From Eubacteriaceae bacterium Marseille-Q4139 (lineage in GTDB: Bacteria; Bacillota; Clostridia; Lachnospirales; Lachnospiraceae), in assembly GCA_018223415.1 (NCBI GenBank), contig JAGTTQ010000001.1, forward strand, positions 2,143,865 through 2,207,864: a DNA stretch of 64,000 nucleotides. The letters are read 5' to 3'. The notes under the pieces were generated by a model. That model was not told the origin of the DNA, did not search any database, and saw only the letters and a list, made by a program, of their open reading frames with translations. Shown here one piece after another: positions 15,566-23,845 of the stretch; within the stretch, counting starts at the first letter, position 1; the number at the start of each line of letters is the position of its first letter. Position numbers and translations under genes: made by a program.

Positions 15566-17422
15566 ATGAACAGAAAGACCAATATTGAAAACCCCAAAAC
15601 CGCATCCCCCAAACCAGGTCAGCGCATATACAGGCGCCGGCTTTTGGCGGCAGCGGCAGCCGTGTTCGCAGCCGTCCTTCTCTTAGTCGCGCTGGTGGCC
15701 GGTATGATATCCAACAACAGAAAAACGATCATCGAGACCCAGAGCGGCCAGCTAAGCGCCATATCAAAGAGCGTAGCCGTCCACATGGAAGCTTTGGTGG
15801 ATACGCTGGAGGACACCCTGGAGATGGAAGCGGGGATCACCCAGTTTGAACAGGCCGAGGAAGCGGCGGCAAAGGGCGATCCTGCGCCGATGGAGGACAT
15901 GCTTCGCCAGTTTCTCGACGGCCAGGACAATCTGGTGACGGAAATGTCCTATGAATCGGCAGGGGTTCTTTTGAGGGCCAGGCAGGACGGAAAGGAAGCC
16001 AGTCCTCTCATCACGGCGAAAGCCATGACAGAAGAGGACGCCGGTATGAAAATCACCATCGAGCAGGACGAAGAAGAAAACTGCTATTTAAAGCTGTCCC
16101 AGAGGACGCAAAAAGGGGCCAGGCTGTCAGCGGTACTGAGCTTTTCCGGCCTCTATGACAAGACGGCTTCCTATATTAAAATGGGGGAAAACGGCTATGT
16201 CATGGTAAAAAGCTCTGACGGGCTCATCGTGATGCACCAGGTGGACGCCCAGATTGGCCAGGATGTCCTCTCTGACCGGAAGGAAATGTATCCGGATTTC
16301 GACTTTTCCGAGCTTGAGACGCTGATCGCCCATCAGGAGGAGGGGAGAAGCGGCGTCGAGATCTATCATTCCTACTGGTGGGCTGAGGATCCGCCGCGGC
16401 CCGTAAGGAAGGTCTCGGCCTATGATCCTGTCTTTATCGGAGACGATTTCCTGATCGTAAGCGCCGTCATCGACTATGCCGAAATCACAGTCCCGCTCCA
16501 GGAAGCCACCGTTCGCATTGTTGCAGCGGCCGCTCTTCTCGTGCTTTTCCTGGCGGCCTTTTTCTGGCTGATCTGGCTTCTGGCGCGGCGCCAGAGGCAG
16601 GTGGAGATGGAAAACCTGCGGTTAAAGGAAATCAACGAAGGCCTGGAGGAGTTGAGAAAGCAGGAAGAGGCCATGGCTCACAGGCAGCGCCTCCAGCTTA
16701 TCGGAACCATGACAGGCGGAATTGCCCATGAATTCAACAATCTCCTGACCCCGATCATGGGATACTCGGCCATGATGCTGGAGGAAATGGAGGAACATGA
16801 CAAATATTATGAGGATGTGCGGGAAATTTTAAATTCCGCTGAGCGGGCCAAGGAGATTATCGGCCAGATTTCAGCCTTCGGGCGGAAAAATTCTCAAAAA
16901 GAGTTCTGTGACCTCCTTATCGGCCAGACGGCCGCCAAAGCCATGCTGGTGGCGGAATCCGGGAAGCCGAAGCAGGTGGAGATTTCCATGGATCTGGTGT
17001 TTGAACCGTACTATTTATATGGAAACGAGACGGAAATCCACCAGATTGTACTGAATCTCTGTACAAATGCTTTTCATGCCATGGAGAGCGGAGGAACCTT
17101 GACCGTTTCCGGCCGGGTGAAGGCGGGCCGGGAGGTTTCTGGGGAAACGGAGGAGATGAAGCGGTTTTTTGCCGGAAGGGAAGAAGAGAAGTTTTATGAG
17201 CTCACCTTTTCCGATACGGGCTGCGGCATGACCGAGGAGATAAAAAGCCAGATTTTTGACCCGTTCTTCACGACGCGCAGGACGGGAGAGGGGACAGGCC
17301 TTGGGCTTTTCATGGTTCACCGCATGGTGGAGGCCTACCGCGGCGGAATTTTCGCGGAGAGCGCCCCAGGCATGGGAACGACCTTCCGGATCTTCTTTCC
17401 CGTGCATAAAAATGAGGGATAA
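15566..17422 (+). CDS. Membrane sensor histidine kinase (NtrB-like kinase core)
   Basis: The protein has 618 residues: first membrane helix at about 25-47, an extracellular sensor of about 260 residues (Cache-like, containing 'MGENGYVMVKSSDGLIVMH'), second helix near 312-334, a coiled linker, then the kinase. The H box is GGIAHEFNNLLTPI, the N box LNLCTNAFHAM, G1 FSDTGCGM, F box FDPFFTTRR and G2 GEGTGLGL. This H/N-box style matches the NtrB/HisKA group rather than OmpR partners. It has no receiver and no adjacent response regulator; the HPt and hybrid kinase genes downstream are likely partners. Confidence 0.85.
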   Translation: MNRKTNIENPKTASPKPGQRIYRRRLLAAAAAVFAAVLLLVALVAGMISNNRKTIIETQSGQLSAISKSVAVHMEALVDTLEDTLEMEAGITQFEQAEEAAAKGDPAPMEDMLRQFLDGQDNLVTEMSYESAGVLLRARQDGKEASPLITAKAMTEEDAGMKITIEQDEEENCYLKLSQRTQKGARLSAVLSFSGLYDKTASYIKMGENGYVMVKSSDGLIVMHQVDAQIGQDVLSDRKEMYPDFDFSELETLIAHQEEGRSGVEIYHSYWWAEDPPRPVRKVSAYDPVFIGDDFLIVSAVIDYAEITVPLQEATVRIVAAAALLVLFLAAFFWLIWLLARRQRQVEMENLRLKEINEGLEELRKQEEAMAHRQRLQLIGTMTGGIAHEFNNLLTPIMGYSAMMLEEMEEHDKYYEDVREILNSAERAKEIIGQISAFGRKNSQKEFCDLLIGQTAAKAMLVAESGKPKQVEISMDLVFEPYYLYGNETEIHQIVLNLCTNAFHAMESGGTLTVSGRVKAGREVSGETEEMKRFFAGREEEKFYELTFSDTGCGMTEEIKSQIFDPFFTTRRTGEGTGLGLFMVHRMVEAYRGGIFAESAPGMGTTFRIFFPVHKNEG

Positions 17423-17447
17423 TGCAGGAACTTTCGGTCGAAGATGA

Positions 17448-17495
17448 TTGACGGACGGCGCAATCTTTCCTATAATTACAGGGAAAGATTGCGCC
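17448..17495 (+). promoter_or_regulatory. Promoter embedded in a 14-bp inverted repeat
   Basis: TTGACG (17448-17453), 17-base spacer, TATAAT (17471-17476). Arms GGCGCAATCTTTCC (17457-17470) and GGAAAGATTGCGCC (17482-17495) are perfect inverted repeats with the -10 in the 11-base centre. As RNA read from the upstream kinase gene, the same repeat would form a strong hairpin followed by a T-rich stretch, so it may also act as a terminator. Confidence 0.65.
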
Positions 17496-17604
17496 GGTAT
17501 TTTTACGGCGAATTTCGGGGGAATGCTGCCGGAGCTTGATAAAAACGGTTTGGATATACGGATGACCGGCAGGAACAAAAGTAGAAAAACAGGAGGATGA
17601 TACC

Positions 17605-17958
17605 ATGCGGGAAGAGATCAGAGCAAAACTCGAAGCGGCCGGTGTGAATGTAAATGAAGGAGTCGAGCGGTTCATGGGAAAGGAAGAGCTGTTTGAAAAA
17701 TTTTTAAAACGGTTCCCGGGAGACCCCAATATGGCGAAGCTCCAGGCTGCGGCAGAAAGCGGTGATAAAGAGGCGGCGCTCACAGCAGCCCACACATTGA
17801 AGGGAACATGCGGAAATCTGTCCATGACTGTCCTTTTTGACCTTCTGACGAAGCAGGTGTCCCTGTTCCGGGAAGGGCAGTGGGAGGCAGGCACCGGCAT
17901 GATGCCAAAGATCACAGCAGCCTACGAGCAGGCGGCCGCCGTCATACAGGAACTTTAG
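17605..17958 (+). CDS. Histidine phosphotransfer (HPt) domain protein
   Basis: The 117-residue all-helical protein has the HPt signature AAHTLKGTCGNLSM (about 60-73) with the phospho-accepting His and the Lys two residues later. It shuttles phosphate between receivers of a multistep phosphorelay. It lies 31 bases before a hybrid kinase with two receivers, its evident partner. RBS is AGGAGGATGATACC. The candidate promoter at 17448-17476 is directly upstream. Confidence 0.9.
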   Translation: MREEIRAKLEAAGVNVNEGVERFMGKEELFEKFLKRFPGDPNMAKLQAAAESGDKEAALTAAHTLKGTCGNLSMTVLFDLLTKQVSLFREGQWEAGTGMMPKITAAYEQAAAVIQEL

Positions 17959-17989
17959 GGAAAGACGTTCCGGCAGGAGTGAGGATTTT

Positions 17990-20557
17990 ATGGAGAAGAA
18001 CAGGAAGACAATACGGTTTCTGTGGATTTCGCTGACTGTCCTGGTGATCCTCTGCATCATCGTGTTCAGCACGGTCACGTTCCTGGTGATCCGGCAGGGC
18101 ACGGGTACCATGAACCAGGTGGCGACCATCTACATGGAAGAGATGAGCAAGCAGACCCAAAAGCATTTCGATACGCTGGTGAACATGCGGCTCGACCAGG
18201 TGAACGCCATCACCCAGGCAGTCCAGCCGGAGACAGTGGAGGAGTTGGATGAAACGGCTGTCAGCCGTCTGACGGCGGTGGGCACCCTGCGGAATTTTAC
18301 CCACCTGTTTTTGTACGACACCGAGGGAAATGATGTGGTGATCTATGGGAACCAGGTGGAAGTGGAAGACAAAGAGGACTTTTTAAATGCCATGAACAGC
18401 GGCCAGCCGCTTGTGACGGTCGGAAGGGAGGCGGACGGCTCCCTTGTCCTGCTTTACGGCCTTTCGGTGGGGTATCCCGACACCATCGGCTACCCCATGC
18501 CTGACGGCGGGCGCTGTACGGCGCTTGTGGTGGGGCTTCCCATCGAGCGGCTTGGCGAGGCGCTGTCCCTGGGCGCGGATACCGGCCTGATCTTTACCCA
18601 TGTGATCCGCCAGGACGGCAGCTTTGTCGTCAACAGCGCCGATGTGCCGTATGACGACTTTTTTGCATGGATGCAGGCCAACGGCGTGGAGTATGGTGAT
18701 GACGAAATTGAAGAGAAAGTGGAAATGCTCCGGGAGGCAGTCGAAAACCGGGAGGCTTACGGCCTGACGGTCAGGATGCAGGGAGAAATCCGCCACCTCT
18801 ACTGTGCGCCCATGTACAATACGGAGTGGGCCATGGTGTGCGTGATGCCCCACGGTTTTTTGGACGAAGAGCTGAACGGGATGACGCTCCACAGCATTGC
18901 GCTGGCGCTCATAAGCTGTTCCATCCTCGTGATTGCCACGATGATTATTTTCGCCGCCTATATGCGGATATCCCACAGACAGATGGCAGATCTGGACGAA
19001 GCCAAGGAAAAAGCCCTGGAGGCCAGCCGGGCCAAGAGCGAATTCCTTTCCAACATGAGCCATGACATCCGGACTCCAATGAATGCCATCATCGGAATGA
19101 CAGCCATCGCCGCTGCCAACCCGCAGGACACGGGAAAGGTACAGGACTGCCTGAGGAAGATCAGTGTTTCCAGCAAACACCTTCTCGGGCTTATCAACGA
19201 CGTGTTAGACATGTCAAAAATCGAGAGCGGGCGGATGACCTTAAACTGCGATCTGATTTCCCTGCGGGAGACCGTGGACGGTATTGTGAGCATCATACAG
19301 CCACAGGTGAGGGCAAGGCGCCAGCAGTTTGACGTGTTCATCCAGGATATCCAGAGCGAAAACGTCTATGCCGACGGCGTGCGGTTAAACCAGGTTCTGA
19401 TGAACCTGCTGTCTAATGCCTTAAAGTTCACTCCGTCCGGCGGAAGCATTACGGTGACGGTTTCCCAGGAAGACTCACCCATGGGAGCCGGATTTGTCCG
19501 CACCCATTTCCGGGTGAAGGACACGGGAATCGGCATGTCCGCCGAGTTCCAGAAAAAAATCTTCAACTCCTTTGAGCGGGAGGACAACGCCAGAGTACAT
19601 AAGACCGAGGGAACCGGCCTCGGCATGGCGATTACCAAATATATTGTGGATGCGTCCGGCGGAAGCATTACGCTGCAAAGCGAACAGGGAAAAGGAACCG
19701 AGTTCTACGTGACCTTTGATCTGGAGCGGGGCGAAGAAAGTGAGGAGAAGCTTATCCTTCCGGCCTGGGAGGTTCTTGTGGTGGACGACGACGAACCGCT
19801 CTGCCGTTCCGCCGCCGATTCCCTGCATGAGATCGGCATCCATGCGGAGTGGGCGCTTGACGGTCCGACGGCTGTGGACATGGCGGAAAAGCGCCATAAA
19901 AAGCATCAGGATTATTTCATCATCCTGCTGGACTGGAAGATGCCCGGCATGAACGGCATCGAGACGGCGAGGGAGCTTCGCCGGCGCATCGGCAAGGATG
20001 TGCCGATTCTTCTGATATCGGCCTACGACTGGAGCGAAATCGAGGACGAAGCCAGGGCGGCCGGCATCACCGGCTTTATTTCCAAGCCGCTCTTTAAATC
20101 CACCCTGTACCACGGCCTCAGCCAGTTCCTGGGACAGGATAAGAAAAATGACCAGATGGAGCCGAAGCATGATTTTACCGGCAGGCGGCTTCTGGTGGCT
20201 GAGGACAACGAGCTCAACTGGGAGATTGCGAATGAGCTGCTTACCTCCGAAGGGTTCGTGCTGGAATGGGCGGAAAACGGCCAGGAATGCGTGGAAAAAT
20301 TCCAGTCCTCGGAGCCTCATACTTACGATGCGATCCTGATGGATCTGCGGATGCCGGTCATGAACGGCTTTGAGGCCACGGAGGCGATCCGCGCCATGGA
20401 ACGTGAGGATGCGGCAGACATACCGATCATCGCCATGACGGCAGACGCGTTTACCGATGATATCAAAAAGTGCCTGGAATGCGGCATGAACGGCCATGCG
20501 GCGAAGCCGCTCAATATGCCGGAGCTTTTAAGGATGCTCCAGAAATATTTCCTGTAA
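17990..20557 (+). CDS. Hybrid sensor histidine kinase with two receiver domains
   Basis: This is an 855-residue kinase: membrane helices near 10-33 and 302-325 flank an extracellular sensor of about 270 residues. The kinase has H box MSHDIRTPMNAI (about 358), N box MNLLSNALKFTPSGG, G1 DTGIGM and G2 GTGLGMAI. Two receivers follow: REC1 with VVDDDE and LLDWKMPGM, and REC2 with VAEDNE and MDLRMPVMNG plus AAKPL. No HPt domain is fused, which explains the separate HPt gene. The GGDEF gene 33 bases downstream suggests the relay output involves c-di-GMP, which is inference. Confidence 0.92.
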   Translation: MEKNRKTIRFLWISLTVLVILCIIVFSTVTFLVIRQGTGTMNQVATIYMEEMSKQTQKHFDTLVNMRLDQVNAITQAVQPETVEELDETAVSRLTAVGTLRNFTHLFLYDTEGNDVVIYGNQVEVEDKEDFLNAMNSGQPLVTVGREADGSLVLLYGLSVGYPDTIGYPMPDGGRCTALVVGLPIERLGEALSLGADTGLIFTHVIRQDGSFVVNSADVPYDDFFAWMQANGVEYGDDEIEEKVEMLREAVENREAYGLTVRMQGEIRHLYCAPMYNTEWAMVCVMPHGFLDEELNGMTLHSIALALISCSILVIATMIIFAAYMRISHRQMADLDEAKEKALEASRAKSEFLSNMSHDIRTPMNAIIGMTAIAAANPQDTGKVQDCLRKISVSSKHLLGLINDVLDMSKIESGRMTLNCDLISLRETVDGIVSIIQPQVRARRQQFDVFIQDIQSENVYADGVRLNQVLMNLLSNALKFTPSGGSITVTVSQEDSPMGAGFVRTHFRVKDTGIGMSAEFQKKIFNSFEREDNARVHKTEGTGLGMAITKYIVDASGGSITLQSEQGKGTEFYVTFDLERGEESEEKLILPAWEVLVVDDDEPLCRSAADSLHEIGIHAEWALDGPTAVDMAEKRHKKHQDYFIILLDWKMPGMNGIETARELRRRIGKDVPILLISAYDWSEIEDEARAAGITGFISKPLFKSTLYHGLSQFLGQDKKNDQMEPKHDFTGRRLLVAEDNELNWEIANELLTSEGFVLEWAENGQECVEKFQSSEPHTYDAILMDLRMPVMNGFEATEAIRAMEREDAADIPIIAMTADAFTDDIKKCLECGMNGHAAKPLNMPELLRMLQKYFL

Positions 20558-20590
20558 CAGAGGTACTGACCGGAACAGGAGGTGGGGATC

Positions 20591-21700
20591 ATGATTACAT
20601 TATGGACGTACATGAAGGAAGCCTGGGAAGAGCACGCCCGTTTCTTTAAGGAGGCGGCGCCCGGCATTGCGGAGGACAATCTCCGCATGGCGTTCGATGC
20701 CTGTGTGCGTACGATTGTGATCCTGATCCTGTTCCTTTTGACGACGCCCTTGATTATTCAGGGGTGGACGCCGAGCATCTATCATATTCTGTTCCTTCCG
20801 GCCAGTATGTTCTGCCTGCTTCTGTGCCTGTGGGGACGGGAGAGGAAGCTGAGGGAAAAAGGTTCCACAGCCATTTGTATTTTCTACATTTTTGTGACCT
20901 TTCTCTTCCTGTTCCTGATTGATACGTTCGGGACGCCGGAGAATCCGGCCTGCTTCATACCTGTGATTTACATGGGGATCCTGCCGCTATTTGCACTGCC
21001 GCTCTGGTTCTCCTACACGTTTATATTTTTTGTGGAGACGCTCTTTGTGGTGACTGTGCATGCCATGAAGCCGGCCTCGGTGGCGCAGTACGATATTTTT
21101 ATCTCCCTGGTGGGAGCCGGATGCTCTGTGGCGCTTTTGAACCTGATGCTTTCGCTGCGCCTGAAGGCGTACTGGAAGCAGGTGGAATATAAAAGGATGA
21201 GTGAACAGGATGCCCTGTCCGGCATCTATAATAAGAGAGGCGGCATGGCTGCGTCTGCCCAGTATATTGCAGAGAATAATCCGAAGACCACATGCACGCT
21301 TTTAATTATTGATCTGGATGACTTTAAAAATGTCAATGACACCAAAGGCCATCAGGCCGGAGACCTGCTTCTTGGCTGTGTGGGAGAGCTCTTAAGAAAA
21401 GAATTCCGAAGCTCCGACATCATCGTGCGGTTCGGCGGCGACGAGTTTGTCATCCTGCTTAAGAACAACGCGTCGAGAACCATGGCAGAAAATAAGGCAA
21501 AGAAAATCCAGGCGGCCCTGCGGCAGCGGTCCATGGAACTTTTGGGAAGGCCGGTTACGTGCAGTATCGGCATTGGGCTGGCGGAGAAAACGGAAGTGGA
21601 TTTTGAAAGCTTCTTTCATCAGGTGGACACGGCTCTCTATGATGCCAAGGGAGAGGACGGAAAGGGTCATATGGTCATACGGAATTATAAAAAGCCTTAA
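20591..21700 (+). CDS. Membrane GGDEF diguanylate cyclase
   Basis: The 369-residue protein has an N-terminal membrane part with about six helices (about 38-200) and a C-terminal GGDEF domain. The catalytic loop RFGGDEFVIL is intact, and RSSD five residues before GGDEF is a canonical inhibitory I-site, so active product-inhibited c-di-GMP synthesis is expected. DLDDFKNVNDTKGHQAGD is the usual metal/substrate segment. The ATG at 20591 is preferred over a GTG three codons earlier, because AGGAGGTG lies just before it. It is probably co-transcribed with the HPt and hybrid kinase. Confidence 0.92.
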   Translation: MITLWTYMKEAWEEHARFFKEAAPGIAEDNLRMAFDACVRTIVILILFLLTTPLIIQGWTPSIYHILFLPASMFCLLLCLWGRERKLREKGSTAICIFYIFVTFLFLFLIDTFGTPENPACFIPVIYMGILPLFALPLWFSYTFIFFVETLFVVTVHAMKPASVAQYDIFISLVGAGCSVALLNLMLSLRLKAYWKQVEYKRMSEQDALSGIYNKRGGMAASAQYIAENNPKTTCTLLIIDLDDFKNVNDTKGHQAGDLLLGCVGELLRKEFRSSDIIVRFGGDEFVILLKNNASRTMAENKAKKIQAALRQRSMELLGRPVTCSIGIGLAEKTEVDFESFFHQVDTALYDAKGEDGKGHMVIRNYKKP

Positions 21701-21800
21701 ACGGCAGGGGCAGGCGCCCTGCGTCCGAACGTATTCGGGAAAAAGAAAAAGACGCCCGGTTTCTTATTTGCGGCGCCGTTTACAGGAGGAATGACAGAAA

Positions 21801-23258
21801 ATGGAAAACGAAGAAAAGAACAGTGCTGCCGCGCCCAACAAGCTGGAGACGGGGAACATCTGGAGCCTGATGATCTCCCTTGCAATCCCGTCCATTGTGG
21901 CGCAGCTTGTGGGAATCCTTTACAACATGGTAGACCGGATGTTCATCGGCCATATCGAAAACGGTACGACAGCCATGGCGGCCTTAAGCGTATCTCTGCC
22001 GCTCATTACCTGCATCACGGCCTTTACGCGGCTTGTGGGCATCGGCGGCGCGCCGTTCTGTGCCATCAAAATGGGGCAGAAGGATCAGGACGGGGCCGAG
22101 GAAATCATGGGAGTGAGCTTTGCGTCCCTGATTGCCGTCGGCGCCGTCCTTACGGTTGTGATCCTGATCTTTCAGAAGCCGATTCTGCTTTTATTCGGGG
22201 CGGATGAGACGACCTTGTCCCTGGCCTGCGACTATGTGACGATCTACGCGTTGGGGACGATCTTCGTCATGATCTCCCTGGGCATGAATTCCTACATCAC
22301 GACCCAGGGCTTTGCCCGCACCGGCATGTTTACCGTGTTGATCGGCGCCGTTTTAAACATTATTTTTGACGCATTTTTCATCAACGTCCTCCATATGGGC
22401 GTCAAGGGCGCAGCCATCGCCACGATCATCGCCCAGGGGATTTCCTGCGTCTGGGCGCTGTCGTTCCTGTTCGGGAAAAAGAGCCTTCTTAGGATGAGGC
22501 GGAAATATTTCCGGATTAAGAAAAAAGTGCTGCTTCCGATTATGGCGCTCGGCGTCTCGCCCTTTACCATGAGCGTGACCGAAAGCCTGATTCAGATCGC
22601 CTTCAACAACCAGCTTGCCAAATACGGCGGAACCATCGCCGTCGGCACCGTGGCGATCCTTTTCAGCCTCTGGCAGTTCATGTCCCTGCCGGTTCAGGGC
22701 TTCTGTCAGGGCGCGCAGCCCATCATCAGCTATAACTACGGCGCCGGGAATTTTTCCAGGGTGCGGAAGGCCTGCCGGATCAACATCGTGATCTGCCTGA
22801 TTTTTGCGGCCTGCGTCACGTTTCTGATGACCGGCCTGCCGAAACTGTTCGCGCGGATCTTCAGCAGCGACCCGGACATGATCGAGCTTTGTTCCTGGGC
22901 GCTTCCGATCTACCTTGGCGGCGGCATCGTCTTCGGCGCCCAGACCGGCTGCCAGCAGTCGTTCATGGCTCTGGGGCAGGCGCGGATTTCCCTGATTATG
23001 GCATGCCTGCGGAAGGTGGTTTTAATTGCGCCGTTCATCTATATTTTCCCGGCTACGGTCGCAAAGTTTCCGTTTGCCGCGGCGGCCAGTGAATCGGTAT
23101 CTCACATGGTGGAATATCCGGCGGAGGTGTTTGCCATCTTTTTTGCCGAGCCGGTGTCGGATATCACGGCGGCCATGTGTACGTCCATTGTATTTTATCT
23201 GTTCTACCGGAAGAAGCTATGCCGTCCGGATCAGGAAAAAAACGCTTACGAGGATTAA
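21801..23258 (+). CDS. MATE family multidrug/toxin exporter
   Basis: The protein of 485 residues has about 12 membrane helices in two related halves, with N-terminal GNIWSLMISLAIPSIVAQLVGILYN and VDRMFIGHI and the second-half PVQGFCQGAQPIISYNYGAGN, both typical of DinF/NorM-type MATE carriers. It would expel cationic drugs or metabolites by Na+ or H+ antiport. It begins behind an AGGAGG 15 bases upstream. The acidic C-terminus ends before a long hairpin. Confidence 0.88.
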   Translation: MENEEKNSAAAPNKLETGNIWSLMISLAIPSIVAQLVGILYNMVDRMFIGHIENGTTAMAALSVSLPLITCITAFTRLVGIGGAPFCAIKMGQKDQDGAEEIMGVSFASLIAVGAVLTVVILIFQKPILLLFGADETTLSLACDYVTIYALGTIFVMISLGMNSYITTQGFARTGMFTVLIGAVLNIIFDAFFINVLHMGVKGAAIATIIAQGISCVWALSFLFGKKSLLRMRRKYFRIKKKVLLPIMALGVSPFTMSVTESLIQIAFNNQLAKYGGTIAVGTVAILFSLWQFMSLPVQGFCQGAQPIISYNYGAGNFSRVRKACRINIVICLIFAACVTFLMTGLPKLFARIFSSDPDMIELCSWALPIYLGGGIVFGAQTGCQQSFMALGQARISLIMACLRKVVLIAPFIYIFPATVAKFPFAAAASESVSHMVEYPAEVFAIFFAEPVSDITAAMCTSIVFYLFYRKKLCRPDQEKNAYED

Positions 23259-23277
23259 AAAAGTATGTTAAAATGAA

Positions 23278-23332
23278 GATACGGCGCGAAGGCGCAAAGG
23301 GATTCGATCCTTTGCGGGCCCTGCGCCGTATC
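23278..23332 (+). terminator. Two-tier hairpin after the MATE gene
   Basis: Outer stem GATACGGCGC (23278-23287) with GCGCCGTATC (23323-23332); inner stem CGCAAAGG (23293-23300) with CCTTTGCG (23309-23316). The T-rich stretch after it is weak, so termination is only probable. Confidence 0.5.
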
Positions 23333-23403
23333 TGTATTTTGCGGGACGGAGAAGGCAGAATGCAGATGGACACCGTTGACGGCCACCGAAAGTGAGGGAA
23401 AGG

Positions 23404-23788
23404 ATGTTTGAAACTGGGGAGCTTGTGATTTATGACGATACAGGCGTCTGCCGTGTGGAAGAAATCGGACTGCCAGAGGGGCTTCCCGTGTCGGATAAGA
23501 AGAGAAAGTATTATACGCTGGCGCCGGTGTTCCATGGAGGAAAAATACCGTTCGGCCGTGAAAAGCCATGAATGTGAAGAACTGGTTCGTCTTATCAAGA
23601 CTGTTTACTGGAAGAAAAAGGACTTGGCAAGCCGCAAGAAAAAGGCCGGCCGGCTGGACACCGAGTATATGGGCCGGGCGAAGCGGCTGCTTTATGAAGA
23701 GCTGGCCGCCGCTCTGGAAATCCCCGTCGGGAAGGTGGAGGACTACATTGCGGCGCGGGCAGAAGAAAACGGATACGGGGAAGAATAA
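23404..23788 (+). pseudogene. Broken CarD-family transcription regulator
   Basis: The first frame (23404-23571) encodes 55 residues with the CarD N-terminal domain: MFETGELVIYDDTGVCRVEEIG...KYYTLAPVF, then runs into a stop. A second frame continues from about 23534 to 23788 with the CarD C-terminal helices: SHECEELVRLIKTVY, DTEYMGRAKRLLYEELAAALEIP and VEDYIAARAEE. Intact CarD proteins have about 50-60 residues between these pieces (including VFMRPV), which are missing. So an internal deletion with frameshift has joined the two ends. CarD proteins bind RNA polymerase beta. The second half might still be translated from its own ATG, but has no clear RBS. Confidence 0.8.
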
Positions 23789-23792
23789 AAAC

Positions 23793-23839
23793 AGGATCGC
23801 ATGACAGCCGTCACTGGCCGCCGTGCGATCCTATTTTTT
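23793..23839. terminator. Bidirectional terminator between carD remnant and activase
   Basis: AGGATCGCA (23793-23801) pairs with TGCGATCCT (23824-23832), with T runs on both strands. Confidence 0.8.
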
Positions 23840-23845
23840 ATCATT

